A DNA stretch of 64,000 nt from Cribrihabitans_A pelagius (lineage in GTDB: Bacteria > Pseudomonadota > Alphaproteobacteria > Rhodobacterales > Rhodobacteraceae), in assembly GCF_048820915.1 (NCBI RefSeq), contig NZ_JBMERR010000008.1, positions 1 through 64,000 on the forward strand, in the 5' to 3' direction. Numbering within the stretch: the stretch's first letter is position 1; each line of letters begins with the position of its first letter. A program made the position numbers and the translations under genes. A model generated the notes under the pieces. The model searched no databases. It was not told the DNA's origin and worked only from the letters and a program-made list of their open reading frames with translations. Shown piece after piece: positions 24,768 through 34,249 of the stretch.

Positions 24768-25298
24768 ATGCGGAACGCCCTAGAAGTGTTCGAGAAGCCT
24801 TTTCCTGAACTGCGCAAGCCCGCTGCGGCCGATGGCGCGGAGATTTGGGAGCTGGTTCGCAACTGTCCGCCGCTCGATCAGAACTCGATGTATTGCAACC
24901 TCGTGCAGTGCGACCACTTCCGCGATACCTGCGTGGTGGGCGAGCTGGACGGCAAGATCGCAGGCTGGGTCTCCGGCTACGTGATCCCGCATGATCCCGA
25001 GACCGTGTTTGTCTGGCAGGTGGCCGTCTCCGAGGCAGCCCGCGGCACCGGCCTCGCGTCGCTGATGCTGCGCGAGCTGGTGCAGCGCGACGCCTGCAAG
25101 GGCGTGCGCCGGATGCAGACCACCATCACCGGCGGCAACGAAGCCTCCTGGTCGCTGTTCCGCCGCTTTGCCGACTGGCAGCGGACCAAGCTGGATATCC
25201 AGCCCTACTACACCCAGAGCCTGCACTTCCGCGGGCGCCACGAAACCGAGAATCTGGTTTCCATCAAACTGCTCGAAGAGGCCAAGCGCGCCGCGTGA
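24768..25298 (+). CDS. ectA: L-2,4-diaminobutyrate acetyltransferase
   Basis: GNAT-family enzyme that acetylates 2,4-diaminobutyrate, the second step of ectoine synthesis. The 176-residue protein has the EctA core: CDHFRDTCVVGELDGKIAGWVSGY, VFVWQVAVSEAARGTGLASLML (acetyl-CoA loop) and TTITGGNEASWSLFRRFA. It is the first gene of ectABC-ask, downstream of the divergent MarR gene. Length is normal for EctA. Confidence 0.94.
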   Translation: MRNALEVFEKPFPELRKPAAADGAEIWELVRNCPPLDQNSMYCNLVQCDHFRDTCVVGELDGKIAGWVSGYVIPHDPETVFVWQVAVSEAARGTGLASLMLRELVQRDACKGVRRMQTTITGGNEASWSLFRRFADWQRTKLDIQPYYTQSLHFRGRHETENLVSIKLLEEAKRAA

Positions 25299-25387
25299 AC
25301 TCTGCAAAATCCTTGTGATCCAGCGTGTTTCCCGTGTGGCACCCGCCTGTCCTCAGCAGTCTCCTCCCCCAAATCAAAGGTAATTTC

Positions 25388-26683
25388 ATGACCACCCCGA
25401 TGTCTGACACCGGCAATATTGCCATTTTCAAACGCCGTGAATCCGAGGCCCGCAGCTATTGCCGGAGCTTCAACACCGTCTTTACCAGCGCCAAAGGGTC
25501 CGAGCTGACCGATGCCAAGGGCGACACCTACATCGACTTTCTTGCAGGCTGCGCCTCGCTCAACTACGGCCACAACGACCCCGACATGAAGGCGGCGCTG
25601 ATCGATCACATCAGCAGCGATGGCCTGGCGCACGGGCTCGATTTGCACACCGACACCAAGGCGGGTTTCCTCACCGCATTTGAAACCCACATCCTGAAGC
25701 CGCGCGGCATGGATCACAAGATCATGTTCACCGGCCCGACCGGCGCCAACGCGGTCGAGGCGGCGTTGAAGCTTGCTCGCAAGGTGACTGGCCGCCAGAA
25801 CGTGATCGCCTTCACCAATGGCTTCCATGGCGTGAGCTTGGGGGCACTGGCTGCCAGCGGTAACGGCTACCACCGCGGCGCCGCCGGGGTGACGCTGAGC
25901 GGGGTGACCCGGATGCCGTTTGACCGCTACTTCGGCGAGGACGTGGACACCGCCGATTACCTGGACAAAATGCTGTCCGACAAATCCGGCGGCGTCGATG
26001 CCCCGGCCGCGATCCTGCTGGAGACGGTGCAGGGCGAGGGCGGTCTCAACGCCGCGCGCCCCGAATGGGTGCGCCGCGTCGCCGACATCGCCAAAGCGCA
26101 TGGCGCGCTGCTGATCATCGACGATGTGCAGGCCGGCTGCGGCCGCTGCGGCGGCTTCTTCTCCTTCGAGGAAATGGGCGTGATGCCCGACATCGTCACC
26201 ATGGCGAAATCGGTCTCCGGCCTTGGTCTGCCGATGGCGCTGATGCTGGTACGCGAGCAGCACGACATCTTCGGCCCGGCCGAGCACAACGGCACCTTCC
26301 GGGGCAACACCCATGCCTTCGTGACCGGCCGCGTCGCGATCGAGAAGTTCTGGGCCGACGGCACCTTCCGCGACGAGCTGGCAGTGAAGGCCGACGTGTT
26401 GTCGGCGGCGCTGGCCGATGCCGCCGCGATGATCCCCGGCGCGCGCCTCAAGGGCCGCGGGCTGATGCAGGGTATCGACGTGGGCTCGAGCGAGCTTGCC
26501 AGCGATATCTGCGGCCGGGCCTTCGGAATGGGCCTGATCATCGAGACCTCCGGCCCGGAGGACGAGGTGGTCAAGGTGCTGGCCCCCATCACCACCCCCG
26601 AAGACGTATTCACCAAAGGCCTGTCGATCCTCGCCGACTCTGTGCGCGGCGCCATGACAGCCACCAAACAGGCGGCGGAGTAA
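25388..26683 (+). CDS. ectB: Diaminobutyrate-2-oxoglutarate aminotransferase
   Basis: PLP-dependent class III aminotransferase that makes 2,4-diaminobutyrate from aspartate semialdehyde with glutamate. The 431-residue product shows DFLAGCASLNYGHNDPD, FTGPTGANAVEAALKLAR, IIDDVQAGCGRCGGFFSFE and the PLP lysine in TMAKSVSGLGLPMA. The start MTTPMSDTGN follows AAAGGTAATTTC. A 21-residue upstream extension is not supported. Second gene of the ectoine operon, with about 90 bases after ectA. Confidence 0.95.
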   Translation: MTTPMSDTGNIAIFKRRESEARSYCRSFNTVFTSAKGSELTDAKGDTYIDFLAGCASLNYGHNDPDMKAALIDHISSDGLAHGLDLHTDTKAGFLTAFETHILKPRGMDHKIMFTGPTGANAVEAALKLARKVTGRQNVIAFTNGFHGVSLGALAASGNGYHRGAAGVTLSGVTRMPFDRYFGEDVDTADYLDKMLSDKSGGVDAPAAILLETVQGEGGLNAARPEWVRRVADIAKAHGALLIIDDVQAGCGRCGGFFSFEEMGVMPDIVTMAKSVSGLGLPMALMLVREQHDIFGPAEHNGTFRGNTHAFVTGRVAIEKFWADGTFRDELAVKADVLSAALADAAAMIPGARLKGRGLMQGIDVGSSELASDICGRAFGMGLIIETSGPEDEVVKVLAPITTPEDVFTKGLSILADSVRGAMTATKQAAE

Positions 26684-26688
26684 CCAAA

Positions 26689-27081
26689 ATGATTGTACGC
26701 GATTTCAACAAGATCATCGAAACCGAGCGCGAGCGCGTGGTGTCGGATCAGAAGTGGACTTCGGTCCGGATGCTGCTTGCCGACGACAACATGGGCTTTT
26801 CGTTCCACATCACCTTCCTGGAGGCGGGATCGGAGCATCAGTTCGAGTACAAGAACCACTTCGAAAGCGTCTATTGCGTCCAGGGCTCCGGCTCGATCAC
26901 CGATCTCGCCACCGGCGAGACCCATGTGATCACCCCCGGCGTGATGTACGCGCTCGACAAGCACGACCGCCACGTCCTGCGCGCCGAGGAGGAGCTGGTG
27001 ATGGCCTGCTGCTTCAACCCGCCGGTGACCGGCAAGGAAGTGCACCAGGCAGACGGTTCCTACGCCCTGGAAGACAGCTGA
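26689..27081 (+). CDS. ectC: L-ectoine synthase
   Basis: Cupin enzyme that cyclises N-acetyl-diaminobutyrate to ectoine. The 130-residue protein begins MIVRDFNKIIETERERVVSD and has the cupin metal region FHITFLEAGSEHQFEYKNHFESVYC, followed by YALDKHDRHVLRA. It starts five bases after the ectB stop. No ectD (ectoine hydroxylase) follows, so this locus makes ectoine rather than 5-hydroxyectoine. Confidence 0.95.
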   Translation: MIVRDFNKIIETERERVVSDQKWTSVRMLLADDNMGFSFHITFLEAGSEHQFEYKNHFESVYCVQGSGSITDLATGETHVITPGVMYALDKHDRHVLRAEEELVMACCFNPPVTGKEVHQADGSYALEDS

Positions 27082-27117
27082 ACAGGAGGCCCCGGCAAGG
27101 TTCGGGGGATACAATCC

Positions 27118-28563
27118 GTGACAACTGAGACCCATACCGTCGAGAAAATCGGGGGTACCTCGATGAGCCGCGTGCGCGAACTGCGCGAGACGCTGTTCCT
27201 GGGCGGCGGCAAGGCTGCCGATCCCTATCATCGCATCTTCGTGGTGTCGGCTTTTGCCGGCATCACCAACCTGCTGCTAGAGCACAAGAAATCCGGCGCG
27301 CCCGGGGTCTATGCGCTGTTTGCGAGCAGCGAGGACGACCACGGCTGGCTGGATGCGCTGAGCCGCGTGGCCGAGGCCATGGGCAAGGCGCATGGCGAGG
27401 TGCTGGACCATGCCGGCGACCTGGCTATGGCGGATGAATTCGTGCGCGAGCGCATCGAGGGTGCGCGCAGCTGCCTGTTCGATCTGCAGCGGCTGTGCTC
27501 CTACGGGCACTTCCGCCTGTCGAGCCACATGATGGTGATCCGCGAGCTGCTCTCCGGTCTCGGCGAGGCGCATTCCGCCTTTGTCACCGCGCTGCTGTTG
27601 CAACGGGCCGGGGTGGATGCCCGTTTCGTCGACCTCAGCGGCTGGCGGGACGAGTCCGAGCACAGCCTCAAAGAGCGCATCACCGCCGGGCTGGAAGGCA
27701 TCGACTTCAGCCGCGAACTGCCCATCGTCACCGGCTATGCGCAGTGCACCGAAGGGCTGATGCGCGAGTTCGACCGCGGCTATTCCGAGGTGACCTTTGC
27801 CAATATTGCCGCCTGCACCGGCGCGCGGGAGGCGATCATCCACAAGGAATTCCACCTCTCCTCGGCTGATCCGAACCTGGTCGGCAGCGGTGCTGTCTGC
27901 AAGCTGGGCCACAGCAATTATGACGTGGCCGACCAGCTGTCGAACATGGGGATGGAGGCAATTCACCCGAAGGCGGCCAAGACCCTGCGCCAGGCCGATG
28001 TGCCCCTGCGGGTGACCAATGCCTTTGATCCCGAAGATCCCGGCACATTGATCGACGACAGCCCCGCCGAGCGGCCCGCGGTTGAGATCGTGACCGGCCT
28101 GCCGGTCACCGCACTGGAGCTGTTCGAGCAGGATATGGTTGGGGTAAAGGGCTACGACGCCGCGATCCTCGATGCGCTGCAGCGCCACAAGGTGCGGATC
28201 GTCTCAAAAACCTCGAACGCGAACACGATCACCCATTACGTCGACGCGCCGCTGAAGACCGTGCGCCGGGTCGAGCAGGACCTGCTCACACGCTATCCCG
28301 CAGCTCACGTGCCGGTGCGCTCGGCCGCCATCGTCTCGGCGATCGGACGCGATCTGACCGGCCTTGGCGTGCTTGGCCGCGGCCTGATGGCGCTGGAAGC
28401 GGCGGGCATCGAGGTGATTGCTGCGCATCAGACCCCGCGCAACGTGGACGTGCAATTTGTGATCCCGCGCGACAGCCTGAACACCGCCATCAAGGCGCTG
28501 CACGAGGCCTTGGTGAACGCCGGCGAAGGCACCACTGCACAGCCGCGGGCCAAAGCGGCCTGA
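27118..28563 (+). CDS. ask: Ectoine-operon aspartate kinase (Ask_Ect)
   Basis: The 481-residue kinase commits aspartate to the semialdehyde used by EctB. It starts at GTG with TTEHTVEKIGGTSMSRVRE-type N-terminus and has two C-terminal ACT domains (VRIVSKTSNANTITHYVD and IGRDLTGLGVLGRGLMALEAAGIEV). Ask_Ect enzymes are a distinct feedback-resistant subgroup found in ect operons. Position directly after ectC supports this over a housekeeping lysC. A strong hairpin follows the gene. Confidence 0.92.
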   Translation: MTTETHTVEKIGGTSMSRVRELRETLFLGGGKAADPYHRIFVVSAFAGITNLLLEHKKSGAPGVYALFASSEDDHGWLDALSRVAEAMGKAHGEVLDHAGDLAMADEFVRERIEGARSCLFDLQRLCSYGHFRLSSHMMVIRELLSGLGEAHSAFVTALLLQRAGVDARFVDLSGWRDESEHSLKERITAGLEGIDFSRELPIVTGYAQCTEGLMREFDRGYSEVTFANIAACTGAREAIIHKEFHLSSADPNLVGSGAVCKLGHSNYDVADQLSNMGMEAIHPKAAKTLRQADVPLRVTNAFDPEDPGTLIDDSPAERPAVEIVTGLPVTALELFEQDMVGVKGYDAAILDALQRHKVRIVSKTSNANTITHYVDAPLKTVRRVEQDLLTRYPAAHVPVRSAAIVSAIGRDLTGLGVLGRGLMALEAAGIEVIAAHQTPRNVDVQFVIPRDSLNTAIKALHEALVNAGEGTTAQPRAKAA

Positions 28564-28599
28564 GGCCCCCGTAAACAGAACACGCCCGAAACGGGTGTT

Positions 28600-28643
28600 C
28601 GTCCGCCCCGGCCTGTATCCTCGGCCGGGGCGGACGCGTCTTT
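28600..28643 (+). terminator. Terminator of the ectABC-ask operon
   Basis: Perfect 14-bp stem CGTCCGCCCCGGCC / GGCCGGGGCGGACG with 9-base loop, followed by CGTCTTT, 36 bases after the ask stop. A smaller imperfect hairpin (CCCGAAACGGG core) precedes it. Confidence 0.8.
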
Positions 28644-28743
28644 GGCGCCGCGATGGACCTGAGACCTGCAATCCGCTACCACTTGGCGTGCCCCCGGCAC
28701 GGCCGCGCGGCACAACAATGGCTGAAGCAGGCAGGAGACGGCG

Positions 28744-30381
28744 TTGTCCTACAGAATTGCCATCGCCGGGTTCGGCCCGCGCGGTCTGGGCGCCCTTGAG
28801 GCGCTGTTGAAGCAGCTGCGGGGGCAGGCGGCGGATCTTGCCATCGACATCTTCGAGCCCGGGCCCGCCCCCGGCGCCGGGCCGAATTACGACCCGGATC
28901 AAAGCCCGCTCTGCCCCCTGAACCTGCCTTTGCGCGGTCTCTGGCTGCCCGAGGCGGAGCACGGCGGCGTTACCTTTCCCGACTTCGCCGAAAGCCTGTC
29001 CGAGACCGAACGCGACCCGGACGCCTTCCTGCCGCGCGCCCGCATCGGTGCTTATCTGGCGGCGCGGTTCGAGCATCTTTGCGCGCATCTGCCCGAGGGC
29101 GTGCGGCTCAGCCTCCATGCGCATCGCGTGTCCGGGCTGACTCCGCCGGATGCAACGGTCGGCGGCTGGATGGCCGCGGCCGATGGTGCCGCTTTCGGAC
29201 CCTATGACGAGGTGCTGCTGACCCTGGGTCAGCCCGAGACTGGGGCCGATGGCCAGCTCGCGCGCTGGCAGGCGCATGCCCGCGAAACCGGCGCGCCGCT
29301 CTTGCCCGCCTATCCGGCCGCCCGCCTGCTCGCCGCGGCAGACGGCTGGCAGGGCAAAGTGGTTGCGGTGCGGGGGCTGGGGCTCTCTGCCTTCGACGTG
29401 CTGCGGCTGCTGACGCAAGGCTTGGGCGGGCGGTTCACCGCGGAGGGCTATGTGCCCTCGGGGCGCGAGCCGGCCCGCATCTGCCCCTTTTCGCTCGACG
29501 GCCAGCCGCCGGCGCCCAAGCCTGCGACTGCGGCGGTGGACGGGTTCTTCGCCCCCTCGCCGGAGGAGACCCGCGCCTTTGAACAGAGGCTGGCCGAAGC
29601 CCTGACACTGGCGCCGGACGCGGCGCTTGACCTGATGTGCGAGGCGCTGCAGGGCCCGCTCGAGCGCATCCTTGCCGGTCACTGCACCGCGGCGGACATC
29701 CGCAACTGGCTGCGCGAGGGGCAGGACACGCCCGCGGGCCGCAATCGGGCCCCGGTGGCGGACTTCCTCGAAGACACCATCGCGATGGCGCGCGGCACGC
29801 TGCCGCCGTCGCCCGGCTATGCCGCGGCGCAACTCTGGCAGAACTGGCTGGAGAGTTTCCGCGCGGTCTTTGCCGCCAGCCGCCCGGAGCAGGAGACCGC
29901 CAAGGCGGTTGCGGGGTTCGACGGCCGGCTGATGCCCTACGCCTATGGTCCGCCGGTCAGCGCCGCCGAGGAGCTCCTGGCGCTGATCCGCGCCGGACTG
30001 GCCGACCTGCGCGCGGTGGAGGATCCGGACGTGCGCCTGGTGCCGCAGGGCTGGCAGCTGGCCGGTGGCACAGATGAGATCCCGGCGGAGGTGATGGTTG
30101 ATGCGGTGCTGGCCCCGCCCGCGCTGGCCCGCACCCGGGAGCCGTTGCTGCAAGGTCTCCTTGCGGCTGGGCTGCTGCATCCGCTGGACGACGGGCTGGG
30201 CGCCGCGACCGGCGATGGCGGTCAGGCCCTCAGCCAGGCGGGGGCGCCGGTGGCGGGGCTATATGTTCTGGGCCGGATGGCCAAGGGGAGCGCGGTGGCG
30301 GTGGATTCGCTGCACGACTGCTTTGGCGCCACCGCCGTGAACTGGGCTGAAGGCGCGGCCCGGCGCGCCGTCGCGGGCTGA
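28744..30381 (+). CDS. FAD/NAD(P)-binding protein (PF13454-type)
   Basis: The 545-residue flavoprotein has a Rossmann motif IAGFGPRGLGALEAL at residues 5-19 and the NAD_binding_9-type block NYDPDQSPLCPLNLPLRGLWLP. A second nucleotide-binding region lies near VVAVRGLGLSAFDVLRLL (about 212-229). The C-terminal part (RMAKGSAVAVDSLHDCFG) carries the final FAD contact. The start is TTG, with CAGGAGACGG upstream. It is convergent with the AI-2E-like permease gene. Some relatives sit in siderophore or amino-acid operons, but no specific reaction can be assigned here. Confidence 0.75.
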   Translation: MSYRIAIAGFGPRGLGALEALLKQLRGQAADLAIDIFEPGPAPGAGPNYDPDQSPLCPLNLPLRGLWLPEAEHGGVTFPDFAESLSETERDPDAFLPRARIGAYLAARFEHLCAHLPEGVRLSLHAHRVSGLTPPDATVGGWMAAADGAAFGPYDEVLLTLGQPETGADGQLARWQAHARETGAPLLPAYPAARLLAAADGWQGKVVAVRGLGLSAFDVLRLLTQGLGGRFTAEGYVPSGREPARICPFSLDGQPPAPKPATAAVDGFFAPSPEETRAFEQRLAEALTLAPDAALDLMCEALQGPLERILAGHCTAADIRNWLREGQDTPAGRNRAPVADFLEDTIAMARGTLPPSPGYAAAQLWQNWLESFRAVFAASRPEQETAKAVAGFDGRLMPYAYGPPVSAAEELLALIRAGLADLRAVEDPDVRLVPQGWQLAGGTDEIPAEVMVDAVLAPPALARTREPLLQGLLAAGLLHPLDDGLGAATGDGGQALSQAGAPVAGLYVLGRMAKGSAVAVDSLHDCFGATAVNWAEGAARRAVAG

Positions 30382-30385
30382 CCTT

Positions 30386-31528
30386 CTAGCTGCCGGCTTC
30401 CTTTTCCTGTTCCGGCGGCGGGTCCGCCTCCTGTTCATCGCCGAGGAACAGCGCCACCGTCTGCAGTCCTTCGATCTCGTCACAGGCGATCTTGATGACG
30501 GTCAGGACCGGCAGTGCCACCACCATGCCCATCACTGACCAGATCCAGGCAAAGAAGGCCACGCTGAGAAACACCACGGTGGTATTGAGATGCATCCGCC
30601 GCGAGATCAGCATCGGGGTCACCAGCTGGCCCTCGATCGAGGTCAGCGCCATATAGGTGAGCCAGACCCCGGCCGCAGGCCAGACCCCGTCGATCGCCAC
30701 GAAGGCCAGCGTGCCGGCAATGGTGGCGCCAAGGAGCGCGCCGATATAGGGCACGAAGTTGAACAGGAAGGCCATGGTGCCGATCATCAGCGGATTGGGC
30801 ATGCCCCAGACCGTCATCGCCGCCGCCACGCAGATGCCGAGCCCGGCGTTGATCGCGCAGATGCCGCCCAGGTAGCGGCCCAGCCGGTCCTCTATGTGAT
30901 GCACGATCTCAACCGCCCTGCGCTTGTCGCGGAAATGCCCGATGCTCTGCACTGTCTTGCGCAGGAACATGTCGCCCGAGGAAACCAGGAAGAACAGCAA
31001 CAGGATGGCAAAGGCGATCTTCCCCAGCAGAGCAGGCGCCAGCCCGGCGATCAGCGTGGCGACGCTGTTGCCGGAGACCACCTCGACCTCCACTGTGCCT
31101 TCGGAGTCTTCGCTCTTGGGGTCGAGGATTTCCGCGGTGGCCTTGGCAGCCTTGTCCACCGCCTCCAGCGGCCCGCCGCGGGTGGACAGCTTGGCGTCGA
31201 TCTGCTCGACCAGCCCAGGCAGGTCCGAGATGAAACGCGACACAGGCTCACTGAAGCGCAGGAGGGCAAACCCGACCGTGGCCACCAGCAAGAGCGCAAA
31301 CAGCGCAGCCACCAGCATTGGCGGCACGCCGAAACGGTCCAGCCAGCGCCGCGGGCGGTTCAGCACGAAATAGCCAAGGAAAGCGGCGGTGACCGGTACC
31401 AGGAAGTCGCTGGCCCAGACCAGGGTGCGGATCAGCAGCAGGACGAAGATGCCAAGCGCGGCGAAACGCAACCCCTTGAGAACCAGCGCCGCGCTGCCGT
31501 CATCGGAGGCCGGGCGCAGGCGGCTCAT
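30386..31528 (-). CDS. AI-2E family (PF01594) membrane transporter
   Basis: The 380-residue polytopic membrane protein has the family fold: two N-terminal helices (LKGLRFAALGIFVLLLIRTLVW), a pair near 55-85, a soluble segment at about 100-160 with an acidic stretch (DPKSEDSEGTVEVEVV), then helices containing MIGTMAFLFNFVPYIGALLG and MVVALPVLTVIKIACDEI. Despite the name, few members transport autoinducer-2; others export toxins or exchange ions. It is last in a minus-strand envelope/stress series. An adjacent GTG one codon upstream is an alternative start. Confidence 0.85.
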   Translation of the reverse strand: MSRLRPASDDGSAALVLKGLRFAALGIFVLLLIRTLVWASDFLVPVTAAFLGYFVLNRPRRWLDRFGVPPMLVAALFALLLVATVGFALLRFSEPVSRFISDLPGLVEQIDAKLSTRGGPLEAVDKAAKATAEILDPKSEDSEGTVEVEVVSGNSVATLIAGLAPALLGKIAFAILLLFFLVSSGDMFLRKTVQSIGHFRDKRRAVEIVHHIEDRLGRYLGGICAINAGLGICVAAAMTVWGMPNPLMIGTMAFLFNFVPYIGALLGATIAGTLAFVAIDGVWPAAGVWLTYMALTSIEGQLVTPMLISRRMHLNTTVVFLSVAFFAWIWSVMGMVVALPVLTVIKIACDEIEGLQTVALFLGDEQEADPPPEQEKEAGS

Positions 31529-31640
31529 CACGCGCCGCCCCGTTCAAGGGGGAGGGTTAAATTGTCCCGGTGCGGGGGGAGAGGGGAACACATCGCCATT
31601 CTCAAGATCCTTCTGCAGTCTGGTCGGCGGGGCGCCAAGG

Positions 31641-32588
31641 TCAGGCGCCCTTGCGTTCGCCCAGCTTGTCGGCCTTGACCGCGCCGCGTTCTCCCATCGG
31701 CTCATCCGGGCCGACGGTGGTGTCCTTCACGGTCTGCGCCTCCATTTCCGAGTTCAGCTCGGCCCCGAGCAGGATGATGAAGGCCGAGATCCAGAACCAC
31801 ATCAGCAGAACCACGGCGCCTGCCAGCGTGCCGAAGCTTTCGTTGTAGGAGCCGAAGTTCGCCACGTAGAAGGCAAAACCCGCGGAGCCGATGATCCACA
31901 GCACGCAGGCCGCAATGGCCCCGGCAGAGACCCATTGGAACTCCGGCTTGTCGCGCGACGGTCCATAGCGGTAGAGCACCGCCAGCCCGGCCATCGTCAT
32001 CAGCACCAGCACCGCCCAGACCGCCAGTGTGCCCAGGATCTCCACCACCGGGCCTGCATTCAGCAGCGCCACCGCCGAAGGCACGGCAATTGTCGCCACC
32101 ATGCCGAACAACAGACCGATGATCAGGAATACCGTAAGCGCCAGCGTCACAAATGTCTTCATGAAGTATCCGCGCTTCTCGTCTTCGTCATAGGCGACGT
32201 TCATGCCCTCGATCAGGCTGTTCATCCCCTTAGAGGCGGAATAGATGGCAATCAGGATGCCTGCGACCGCCGTCAGCCCCAGCCCGCCCTCGCGCGAGCC
32301 CGCAACCGCGGTGGCCTGGCCGGTGATGATGTCCATCACCTCCTGCGGCACCACGCCGGAAAGCTGCGAGATCTGGTCGATGATCTGCTTCGGCTCGATC
32401 AGCAGCCCGCCGATGGCCAGAAGCGCGGTGATGGCGGGGAACAACGCCAGCAGCCCGTAAAAGGCGACGCCGGCGGCAATCAGGCTTATGTGGTCGCTGG
32501 CGAGCTCATCCTTGACCCGCAGCGCGATGTCCTTCCAGCCCTTTGGCGGGATCTGCTGCGGTGCGTCTGCGTGGCGGCCGCGGGCCAT
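31641..32588 (-). CDS. YihY/BrkB-family inner-membrane protein
   Basis: The 315-residue polytopic membrane protein has the YihY signature ISLIAAGVAFYGLLALFPAITALLAIGGLL near residues 30-60 and GSYNESFGTLAGAVVLLMWFWISAFIILLGAELNSEME near the C-terminus. The start MARGRHAD is preceded by GGGAAGGGAC; a 51-residue upstream extension is rich in codons typical of non-coding reading. Once called RNase BN by mistake, the family has unknown function. It lies in the operon with DUF3618 and holin-X proteins, suggesting envelope homeostasis. Confidence 0.88.
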   Translation of the reverse strand: MARGRHADAPQQIPPKGWKDIALRVKDELASDHISLIAAGVAFYGLLALFPAITALLAIGGLLIEPKQIIDQISQLSGVVPQEVMDIITGQATAVAGSREGGLGLTAVAGILIAIYSASKGMNSLIEGMNVAYDEDEKRGYFMKTFVTLALTVFLIIGLLFGMVATIAVPSAVALLNAGPVVEILGTLAVWAVLVLMTMAGLAVLYRYGPSRDKPEFQWVSAGAIAACVLWIIGSAGFAFYVANFGSYNESFGTLAGAVVLLMWFWISAFIILLGAELNSEMEAQTVKDTTVGPDEPMGERGAVKADKLGERKGA

Positions 32589-32655
32589 GTCCCTTCCCCC
32601 CTTGTTTCTTGCGAAGGGGCTGGCGGTGCACCCGCCAGCCCCCTGTGCTTCTGCG

Positions 32656-33852
32656 TCAGGACGACAGTTTGCCGAGGTTCTTTTCTTCGGCTTTCTTGCC
32701 GGCTGCATCGGCCACCCGCTTGCCTGCCGCCTTGGCCTCATCGGCCACGGCCTCGCCCGCGGTCTTGCCGCCCGGCGCGCCGCCGTCCAGCTCCTCGCGC
32801 TTCTCTTTGGCGATTTCGAGGGCCTCCTCTTTCGCAGCTTCGGCCACCGCGAGGGCCTTTTCCTTTTCCTCGCGCAGGATGGATTCGGCGCGGGCGATCA
32901 GATCGTCGCTGTGAGCGCCCATCCATTCGTCCTCCTTGCGGCTGCGCGGCAGCGCGCCGCCAATGGCAGCCCCAACGGCGAGTGCCAGTGCGCCGGCGGC
33001 CAGCGGCTGCCGTTCGAAGAAGTCGCTTGCGCGTTCTGAGTGTGCCGACATTGCCGCGGCAGCGTTGCGGCGGGCGTCGATGGCGGCTTCACGGGCCGCG
33101 ATCACCCGTTCGCGCGCGCTCTCCGAGAGGTTCTCGGTGCCCTCGGCCAGGCGGGCGCGCAGGCGGGCGGCGCTTTCGCGTGCCGATTGCGCAACACCCG
33201 AGGCGGCATCCGCGGCGGCGGCGGCGCGGCCTTTCACGGCGGCCCCGGCCTCTGCGGCCTTGCCCTTGGCGGCAGCGCTGGCGTCCGACGCCTTGCCGGC
33301 CATGGTGGACCCGGCCGCTGCGGTTTTGTCCCGTGCCGCACCGACGGCGCCGGTCACGCTGTCACGGGCCGCGGCCGCATTGGCGGCGGCACGGTCGGCG
33401 AGGCTGCCGTCATCGTCCTCTTCGGCGAGGGCCCAGGCGGGCACTCCCACGCTGCCGCCCTTGAAACGCGGGTCGGGGCGGGGGATCGGACGGCTGCCGC
33501 GGTAGGTCTGGCGGGTGTGAGCCTCTTCCTCCTCAAGGTGGCTGCTGCCCGGCCGGCCGGCGGACGCGCGGCTGCGGAAGTCGTCGCCGCGGCGCGGTTG
33601 GGACCCGCTGCCAAAGATCATCCAGGCCAGACCGATCCCGGTCAGCGCCACAGCGGCCGGATTTTCCTTGACCGTGCGGGTGATCGCCTGGCCCAGCTCG
33701 CCGCCATGCTCGCGCAGCTGGTCGCTGACCTGACGCATGACACCATCCACCGAAAAGCGATCCTGCAGATGCTCAAGATTGCTGCTCAACTGCGCACGGT
33801 CCCGTTCGATCTCGCGTTCAATTTCATATGGGGAACGGTTGTCACTTGTCAT
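32656..33852 (-). CDS. DUF3618 membrane-anchored Ala-rich protein
   Basis: The 398-residue protein has an N-terminal DUF3618 block (SPYEIEREIERDRAQLSSNLEHLQDRFS), a hydrophobic segment at about 65-80 (NPAAVALTGIGLAWMIFG), a low-complexity middle with many Ala/Lys-Ala heptads (about 155-290), and a second short hydrophobic segment (LAAGALALAVGAAIGGALP). The last 80 residues are charged and helical. The start overlaps the stop of the holin-X gene by 11 bases. Probably an envelope or stress-related structural protein; biochemical role unknown. Confidence 0.8.
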   Translation of the reverse strand: MTSDNRSPYEIEREIERDRAQLSSNLEHLQDRFSVDGVMRQVSDQLREHGGELGQAITRTVKENPAAVALTGIGLAWMIFGSGSQPRRGDDFRSRASAGRPGSSHLEEEEAHTRQTYRGSRPIPRPDPRFKGGSVGVPAWALAEEDDDGSLADRAAANAAAARDSVTGAVGAARDKTAAAGSTMAGKASDASAAAKGKAAEAGAAVKGRAAAAADAASGVAQSARESAARLRARLAEGTENLSESARERVIAAREAAIDARRNAAAAMSAHSERASDFFERQPLAAGALALAVGAAIGGALPRSRKEDEWMGAHSDDLIARAESILREEKEKALAVAEAAKEEALEIAKEKREELDGGAPGGKTAGEAVADEAKAAGKRVADAAGKKAEEKNLGKLSS

Positions 33853-34249
33853 TGTAAGTCTCCTTGAGGGTTTGGGCGTCGCGCTTCACATTTTCAGCAG
33901 TGCGCGTCGGCGCGAGACTGGAGAGTTTCAGATCGCTGGTGCCCTTGGCGGCCATGGCAAAAGCGATGGCGCCAAAGACCAAGCCGACGATCAGGGCAGA
34001 CCAGCCGGCATCGATACCGGCTTCGGTGAGGCCTGCCACAAGCGCGGCCGCCAGAACGTTCAACGCCACCAGGGCAATCACCACCGCACCGACAATCATG
34101 CCAAGCGCAATCGCGGCGCGGTTCACGTTCTGACTCACCTCGGCGCGGGCCAGGGCCAGTTCATTACGGATCAGCGAGCTGATGTTGCTCAGCGCTTCAC
34201 TGACGATATGGGCGGGGCTGGTGCCGCCGGTGCCTTCGGGACCTTGCAT
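33842..34249 (-). CDS. Phage holin superfamily III (holin-X, PF07332) membrane protein
   Basis: The 135-residue protein has an amphipathic N-terminal helix (IVSEALSNISSLIRNELALARAEV) and two membrane helices at about 45-70 and 80-100. This is the layout of the Putative Actinobacterial Holin-X family, common in chromosomes and not phage genes. No phage genes are near. It overlaps its neighbours on both sides (1 and 11 bases), so it belongs to the DUF3618 operon. Confidence 0.82.
   Translation of the reverse strand: MQGPEGTGGTSPAHIVSEALSNISSLIRNELALARAEVSQNVNRAAIALGMIVGAVVIALVALNVLAAALVAGLTEAGIDAGWSALIVGLVFGAIAFAMAAKGTSDLKLSSLAPTRTAENVKRDAQTLKETYNDK

Noticed and set aside
28204..30180. 658-codon minus-strand frame across ask and the FAD protein
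   Set aside because: Arg/Gln/Gly-rich shadow spanning two real genes and their terminator.
33842..34249. Holin-X gene as evidence of a prophage
   Set aside because: The family is common in chromosomes and no other phage gene lies nearby.
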